In this document: positions 13,701 to 17,594 of the stretch, piece after piece
Layout: every line of letters starts with the position of its first letter
Numbering within the stretch: position 1 is the first letter of the stretch
Source: Bacillota bacterium
Lineage (GTDB): Bacteria > Bacillota > Clostridia > Tissierellales > Peptoniphilaceae
Direction: 5' to 3'
NCBI GenBank assembly: GCA_023443025.1
Contig: JAEZWM010000052.1
Coordinates: 1-17,594, forward strand
DNA length: 17,594 nucleotides
The notes under the pieces: generated by a model
Database searches by the model: none
Told to the model about the DNA's origin: nothing
What the model saw: the letters and a program-made list of their open reading frames with translations, nothing else
Position numbers and translations under genes: made by a program

Positions 13701-14813
13701 TTAGAAAAATCTATAAACTTGTGTAACATCTTCACCAAAGGCCTCTGCAACTGCAGGATGTACATATTTTCCTTCAGCAAGGTTAATGCCCTTAGCTATC
13801 GAAGGATTCTCCTCAGCAGCCTTTTTCCATCCCTTATTTGCTATCTCAAGAGCGAATCTGGTTGTAACATTTGATAATGCATATGTCGCTGACCTGGATA
13901 TCGTACCGGGTATATTTGAAACAGCATAATGGATTACACCATGTTTTAAATAAGTTGGTTTAGTATGAGTAGTTGGTTTATCAATGGTCTCAACACATCC
14001 ACCTTGGTCAATAGCGATATCAATTATAACTGATCCGGCTTCCATAGACTTTACCATGTCCTCAGTTACGACTTTTGGAGTTCTTCCACCGGGTACAAGA
14101 ACAGCACCTACTAAAAGATCCGCTGATTTAACAGCTTTTCTTACATTATATTCATTAGAATAAACAGTTTCCAGTCTTGACCCATAAATGTCTGCAAGCT
14201 GAGCAAGTCTTTCAATATCAATATCAAGAACTGTAACCCTTGCACCAATTCCAACAGCGGTTCTAATAGCTCCGGTTCCGGCAACTCCCCCTCCAACTAT
14301 AACTACATGCGAAGGTTCTACCCCGGGTAATCCTTGTAGTAATTTACCCTTTCCTCCACCTGCTTTAGTCAGTAGGAAAGCACCTTCTTGAATTGCCATA
14401 CAACCACCTATCTCACTCATCGGTTTAAGTAGAGGAAGTTTTCCATTTACTTCTATTGTTTCAAATCCTATACCAGTCGCACCACTATTTATAAAAGCAT
14501 CCACAAGAGGCTTATTTGCAGCCAAGTGAAGGTAGGCAAAAACTACCAGGTCCTTGTTTAAATACTTAAACTCGGACTCAATAGGATCCTTTACTTTGTA
14601 GATAAACCCACTTCTTGTCCATACCTCTTCTGCTGAGTCAACAACCTCTGCACCTGCTCTTCTGTAAGCATCATCATCTCTGCCTATCCCAATTCCGGCA
14701 TCTTTCTCAACTATTACAGTATGTCCGGCCTTAATGAATTCCTCAACACTATTTGGTGATGCACTTACTCTATATTCTTGATCTCTAACTTCTTTTGGTA
14801 TTCCTATTATCAT
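13701..14813 (-). CDS. ald: alanine dehydrogenase (NAD+)
   Basis: The protein has 370 residues, the family norm, and catalyses L-alanine + NAD+ to pyruvate + ammonia + NADH. Expected positions are all present: Arg15 (EYRVSASP), Lys75 (KVKDP), His96 (YLHLAAN), the Rossmann loop GGGVAGTGA (174-182), and Asp269 (IDIAIDQGG, Asp270 in other members). The C-terminal half is highly typical (HYAVSNIPGTISRSATYALSN). One oddity is KPMSEIGGCMAIQEGA at 130-145, where most Ald proteins read TPMSEVAGRMAxQ; the arginine is a cysteine here. ATG 14813 follows GGAGG by six bases; the longer frame from 14858 adds 15 residues upstream of that site and is rejected. It is probably monocistronic and serves alanine fermentation or ammonia assimilation. 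Confidence 0.94.
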   Translation of the reverse strand: MIIGIPKEVRDQEYRVSASPNSVEEFIKAGHTVIVEKDAGIGIGRDDDAYRRAGAEVVDSAEEVWTRSGFIYKVKDPIESEFKYLNKDLVVFAYLHLAANKPLVDAFINSGATGIGFETIEVNGKLPLLKPMSEIGGCMAIQEGAFLLTKAGGGKGKLLQGLPGVEPSHVVIVGGGVAGTGAIRTAVGIGARVTVLDIDIERLAQLADIYGSRLETVYSNEYNVRKAVKSADLLVGAVLVPGGRTPKVVTEDMVKSMEAGSVIIDIAIDQGGCVETIDKPTTHTKPTYLKHGVIHYAVSNIPGTISRSATYALSNVTTRFALEIANKGWKKAAEENPSIAKGINLAEGKYVHPAVAEAFGEDVTQVYRFF

Positions 14814-14819
14814 GTGTAA

Positions 14820-14824
14820 CCTCC
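14820..14824 (-). promoter_or_regulatory. ribosome binding site setting the ald start
   Basis: GGAGG within GAGGAGG on the minus strand, six bases before ATG 14813. The in-frame ATG at 14858 lies upstream of it. Confidence 0.75.
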
Positions 14825-15172
14825 TCAATATAAACACTTTACTACAATATTGTCGCATATATCAAAAGTTTTAGCAAGCAATTTTTACAATGGTACAAGT
14901 GTAAGACTTCCGGGTTTGCCTTTAATAAATTATAAAAAATACGAGGTAAGTATTTAGTAAAAGTTCTCTTGATTTTATGGATTATAGTTATTGGTTACGC
15001 CTGGGGATAGATATACTAATCATAACCTGATTTAAATCTATTTTAATATAAGCGATTTTACAATCATATATAAAAACTTGAGATCGGATATGTAAATTCT
15101 CGTATCTTAACTCACTCTTCTGTCAAAAACCACCTTTATTTATGATAGAGAAAGAAATATAACCACACAGAG

Positions 15173-15197
15173 AAAAAGGAATCCTGATGGACTCCTT
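15173..15197 (-). terminator. intrinsic terminator of the ATP-cone/2-hydroxyacid dehydrogenase operon
   Basis: On the minus strand AAGGAGTCC (15197-15189), loop ATCA, then GGATTCCTT (15184-15176) form a nine-pair stem with one G-T, followed by further Ts. It lies 17 bases after the stop codon. Confidence 0.85.
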
Positions 15198-15213
15198 ATT
15201 TTATATTTGTTAA

Positions 15214-16170
15214 CTATTTCTTTATATCTATAATATTTTTAGGATTGCCTTGTAAAAAAGAAATAGTATTATCAAATGCAATCTCAGCTCTTCTTATCAT
15301 TGCCTCTTCGGTAAGGTATGCAACATGAGGTGTAAGTATCGCGTTCTTTGCACTTAGCAGTGGATAGTCACTTGGAACCGGTGGTTCCATATCAAAAACA
15401 TCAATGCCTGCTCCGGCTATTAATTGATCGTTTAATACTTTTGCTAGTGCATCATTGTCAACAACTCTTCCTCTTGCACAATTTATAAAGATTGCACTCT
15501 TTTTCATCTTCGATAGCTCTTCGTGACCAATCATGTTTTCAGTCTGATCATTGGAAGGTACGTGGATTGATACAATATCTGATTCACTTAGGACTTCATC
15601 AAGTGTTTTATATACTCCACCTAGTTCAATAAATTCATTTTTTTCTGTTCTGCTATATCCGATTAACTTAGCCCCAAATGCATGAAATAGTTTCGAAGTT
15701 TCTAAACCAATATTCCCGGTTCCTATTATCCCTACAGTCTTCCCTTTTATTTCTTTTCCGGCGGTTCCTACTCCTGACACTCGTGTAAGCTTATCTCCAC
15801 GACTTATTGATCTATAAAGATCCAAAACTAAACCGATTACAAGTTCCGCAACAGCAGGATCAGAATAGCCTGATGCGTTACAGATAGATGCACCTATAGT
15901 AGACAGCGCATCGGTATCGACATGATCTATACCCGTAAAAGCTACATTTAACAGTTTTAAATTTTTTAATTTAACTATAACTTCAGCAGGTAACGGATTA
16001 TTAGCAATCATCAGGATATCGGCATCATCAGCTCTTGTGACCAGTTCATCAACCACTTGTGTTTTAGAGTCATAATACTCGAATTCATGCCCCAAATCAG
16101 AAATCTTTTGTCCATATTCAAGAATGATTGCTTCGCTCACACCAAGTGGTTCAATCAAACTTACCTTCAT
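15214..16170 (-). CDS. D-isomer-specific 2-hydroxyacid dehydrogenase
   Basis: The protein has 318 residues with the two-domain fold of the D-2-hydroxyacid dehydrogenase family, which interconverts 2-oxo acids and D-2-hydroxy acids. The nucleotide-binding loop is GIIGTGNIG (147-155). The catalytic triad is Arg233 (CARGRVVD), Glu262 (DMEPP) and His282 (TPHVA), and SGYSDPAVAEL precedes the coenzyme domain. After the second Rossmann strand the sequence is GYSRTEK, without the aspartate that usually binds the NAD ribose, so NADP(H) use is possible (inference). The substrate is not readable: glyoxylate/hydroxypyruvate, phosphoglycerate or a branched 2-oxo acid are all possible, and there is no ACT domain as in many SerA proteins. 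It follows the ATP-cone gene by 28 bases with AAGGAGG and ends at a clear terminator. Confidence 0.88.
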   Translation of the reverse strand: MKVSLIEPLGVSEAIILEYGQKISDLGHEFEYYDSKTQVVDELVTRADDADILMIANNPLPAEVIVKLKNLKLLNVAFTGIDHVDTDALSTIGASICNASGYSDPAVAELVIGLVLDLYRSISRGDKLTRVSGVGTAGKEIKGKTVGIIGTGNIGLETSKLFHAFGAKLIGYSRTEKNEFIELGGVYKTLDEVLSESDIVSIHVPSNDQTENMIGHEELSKMKKSAIFINCARGRVVDNDALAKVLNDQLIAGAGIDVFDMEPPVPSDYPLLSAKNAILTPHVAYLTEEAMIRRAEIAFDNTISFLQGNPKNIIDIKK

Positions 16171-16198
16171 TAAAACCTCCTTCGTTATCCTTATCTTT

Positions 16199-16606
16199 TT
16201 ATTTGGTAAAATTTTTGTAGCCTACTAGCACTCCATCATAGCCCAGATCATATAAAACCTTTTCTGTAACAGCTATAATCTCTCTGGAGGAAATCACCTT
16301 TTGATTGGTCTTATTGATTCTTTTAAGTATCTCATTTGCAATATTGCTGAGGTCTCCTTCGTTTAGTGACTGTTTGACGTCATCAGAAGCTGATGCTATA
16401 TTTCTTTTCAATTTTCCAACATCAAACTCTTCAACCCCACCTCTTCTTTTTAAAACTTTTAGACCTAAATCGTTTTTAAATAGTACATTTAGTACATCTA
16501 GACGTAAATCATTTAGAAACGCAGTTAGTTCTTTGTTTTTAAATCCTTTTTCCTTTATATATTCAGTGGTCTCCTTTACAATTCTATCTAGTCTTTCATC
16601 CGACAT
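16199..16606 (-). CDS. stand-alone ATP-cone domain protein
   Basis: The protein has 135 residues from ATG 16606. Residues about 49-131 form an ATP-cone, the nucleotide-sensing domain of NrdR and ribonucleotide reductases: VLKRRGGVEEFDVGKLKRNI, then an alternating helical stretch, then ISSREIIAVTEKVLYDLGYDGVLVGYKNF. Residues 1-48 are helical, charged and not recognised; there is no zinc ribbon as in NrdR and no reductase domain. It probably binds ATP/dATP or another nucleotide and regulates a partner (inference). It is first in an operon with the 2-hydroxyacid dehydrogenase. ATG 16624 is in frame but precedes the AGGAGGTG site and is rejected. Alternatives are a divergent NrdR-like regulator without its DNA-binding part, or an adaptor. 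Confidence 0.75.
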   Translation of the reverse strand: MSDERLDRIVKETTEYIKEKGFKNKELTAFLNDLRLDVLNVLFKNDLGLKVLKRRGGVEEFDVGKLKRNIASASDDVKQSLNEGDLSNIANEILKRINKTNQKVISSREIIAVTEKVLYDLGYDGVLVGYKNFTK

Positions 16607-16613
16607 AGCTACA

Positions 16614-16618
16614 CCTCC
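16614..16618 (-). promoter_or_regulatory. ribosome binding site setting the ATP-cone gene start
   Basis: GGAGG within AGGAGGTG on the minus strand, seven bases before ATG 16606 and inside the longer frame that begins at 16624. Confidence 0.7.
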
Positions 16619-16640
16619 TAACATTCATTTACCCCCAAAA

Positions 16641-16987
16641 TGCATAATTAAACTCATATAGCTCATTTTACACTCATATTTTTGCGATTGGATAATAACT
16701 CCACTTACTTATAACATAACATCGTTAATTTATGCAGGTTTAACAATATTAATTAATCGTTGTGCATAAATATATAAACACTTGAATTACTTGAAATAAA
16801 TTAATTTAATTTGCTTTTATTTATTTTTGAAATTTTATTTTTATATTTTTTAAAGAACTATTCAATAATTGAGATCTAAAGGACATTTGAAATAAGGTAA
16901 AAAATAAACAATTCTATATCAATTGTTATATTTTGTTTGTTTCATGAATCTTATTAATCAAAAAATCTAAATTTTTATTGCATAAAT
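16641..16987. repeat. dispersed TGCATAA heptamers
   Basis: TGCATAA occurs at 16641-16647, 16763-16769 and 16979-16985, and inverted as TTATGCA at 16730-16736. The middle two form a nine-base inverted repeat, ATTTATGCA (16728-16736) and TGCATAAAT (16763-16771). They lie in the promoter regions of both flanking genes and may be binding sites. Confidence 0.4.
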
Positions 16988-16999
16988 TATAATAATATG

Positions 17000-17049
17000 G
17001 TATCTTTAAAGGTAAAGAAGATACTTATATCACTTTACTTCATGGTATC
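17000..17049 (+). promoter_or_regulatory. leader with alternative hairpins upstream of the HTH-like gene
   Basis: GTATCTT (17000-17006) pairs with AAGATAC (17018-17024). GTAAAG (17012-17017) can instead pair with CTTTAC (17033-17038), and GATAC (17020-17024) with GTATC (17045-17049). The first stem excludes the other two. TTGCAT (16978-16983) and TATCTT (17001-17006), 17 bases apart, are a weak promoter candidate; if used, part of this would be DNA only. Confidence 0.3.
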
Positions 17050-17053
17050 GAAC

Positions 17054-17060
17054 GGGGGGG
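17054..17060 (+). promoter_or_regulatory. seven-G tract acting as ribosome binding site
   Basis: A run of seven Gs lies eight bases before ATG 17069 and is the only purine-rich element there, so it presumably serves as the Shine-Dalgarno sequence. Such a G run is unusual in this AT-rich sequence and is a candidate slippage site. Confidence 0.5.
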
Positions 17061-17068
17061 AATTATTC

Positions 17069-17594
17069 ATGAAATATAATGAGTTATTAAAAGTGATGAT
17101 TGACACCAGTGGTGTTTTCATAAAGGAATATTCTAGTGCGTTGAACTACGATGCTAGCTATATTTCGAAATGGTTACACGGCGTTAATCTTCCAGTTAGA
17201 AAAATGTCAAACAAAATTAATACTACAAGTGCAGAATATTTTGCTAATCAATTCTGGGATAATTATAAACTTGATGAATTGAAGTTGGCATTTAGAAGTA
17301 CCGAAATCTTTTTTCCTGAAGTTTTTAATTCCAAAAAGGAGTTAGAGGATTTTATATTCAAATTATTCTCTTCCTCATATATGGAGTCAGCTCACCCGGT
17401 ATCTAAGGATTATTTAAAAGCATCACCTAATCTACCGCACTTAAATGCATTTGTATCTGATGATTTTGAAGTAGTTCTAAAAACACTTCATTCTCACTGT
17501 AAATTTATGGTCCACACTAAAAAAGTATTGCAAATTTATTCTACCATGCCGACTGATATGCTTACTAAAGTTATAGCTTCACATGACGAATCAC
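17069..17594 (+). CDS. unrecognised protein with N-terminal helix-turn-helix-like segment (3' end outside window)
   Basis: The frame is open from ATG 17069 to the window edge (175 complete codons). Residues about 4-40 have the pattern of an XRE-like helix-turn-helix: ELLKVMIDTSG, then ALNYDASYISKWLHGVNLPV, where the YISKWLxGxxLP part resembles the recognition helix and following turn of Cro/CI-type domains. The rest (for example FANQFWDNYKLDELKLAF and FPEVFNSKKELEDFIFKLF) is mostly helical with no known motif. The start is preferred because it follows the G run at normal spacing, but in-frame ATGs exist at 16997 and 17042; starting there would put the G run inside the coding sequence. A regulatory role is plausible but not established. 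Confidence 0.7.
   Translation, partial: MKYNELLKVMIDTSGVFIKEYSSALNYDASYISKWLHGVNLPVRKMSNKINTTSAEYFANQFWDNYKLDELKLAFRSTEIFFPEVFNSKKELEDFIFKLFSSSYMESAHPVSKDYLKASPNLPHLNAFVSDDFEVVLKTLHSHCKFMVHTKKVLQIYSTMPTDMLTKVIASHDES

Larger units (their letters stand above)
14814..15213. other. 400-base intergenic region upstream of ald
   Basis: I see no gene. The right end holds the terminator of the 2-hydroxyacid dehydrogenase operon (15173-15197), and the left end the ald ribosome binding site. No convincing ald promoter stands out. A small inverted repeat, AAATAC (14937-14942) and GTATTT (14950-14955), and a G+C-richer patch near 14990-15008 were seen; neither matches a known riboswitch or RNA. Confidence 0.5.
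16607..17068. other. 462-base AT-rich intergenic region between divergent genes
   Basis: I see no convincing gene. The region contains the start regions of two divergent genes, four copies of the heptamer TGCATAA/TTATGCA, an inverted repeat AACAATT (16907-16913) and AATTGTT (16921-16927), and mutually exclusive hairpins just before the rightward gene. The stretch 16770-16960 is almost pure A+T. Confidence 0.55.

Noticed and set aside
14859..15170. Possible tRNA or small RNA in the gap upstream of ald
   Set aside because: No cloverleaf, CCA end or conserved T-arm is seen, and the hairpins are short and weak.
16305..16661. 118-codon plus-strand frame
   Set aside because: It is antisense to the ATP-cone gene, Ser/Phe-rich, with no ribosome binding site.

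Overview
The window is AT-rich (roughly one third G+C), densely coded and low in repeats. Strong AGGAGG-type ribosome binding sites, sigma-A-like promoters (TTGAAT/TATAAT, TTTACA/TATAAT), a BspA-like leucine-rich-repeat surface protein and a set of amino-acid catabolic genes suggest a Gram-positive, amino-acid-fermenting anaerobe (Clostridia/Tissierellia-like Firmicutes). No rRNA, tRNA or marker gene fixes the genus, so this placement is an inference.

Layout, left to right. (1) 1-2001 (-): 5' part of a secreted LRR protein with FIVAR repeats, running off the left edge. (2) 2417-6797: a divergent locus. An NhaC-type antiporter and a Rhizobium etli-type asparaginase are read leftwards; an RpiR/SIS regulator and a P1-family (DmpA/BapA) self-processing aminopeptidase are read rightwards, from two back-to-back promoters flanked by a 50-bp-spaced direct repeat. 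(3) 6897-8084 (-): kbl, glycine C-acetyltransferase, with its own clear promoter. (4) 8351-10533 (+): a RodA-type SEDS protein and a second, unrelated (type I fold) asparaginase. (5) 10566-12778 (-): DegV, a GH25 lysozyme without a signal peptide, and a small 'phage holin 4'-superfamily membrane protein. (6) 12901-13665 (+): a ZIP metal transporter. (7) 13701-14813 (-): alanine dehydrogenase. (8) 15214-16606 (-): a stand-alone ATP-cone protein followed by a D-2-hydroxyacid dehydrogenase. (9) 17069 to the right edge (+): start of an unrecognised protein with an N-terminal helix-turn-helix-like segment, preceded by a seven-G tract.

Several genes fit one theme: release of amino acids and ammonia (two asparaginases, a peptidase) and interconversion of Gly/Thr, Ala/pyruvate and 2-hydroxy/2-oxo acids (Kbl, Ald, the 2-hydroxyacid dehydrogenase). 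Region 2 looks like a regulated utilisation unit whose real substrate is unknown and is the most interesting locus. Convergent gene pairs share symmetric terminator hairpins (6856-6890, 10535-10564, 13666-13698). For five genes the longest possible reading frame begins upstream of, or within, the Shine-Dalgarno sequence, so I shortened the starts. No CRISPR array, insertion sequence, tRNA or rRNA was found.
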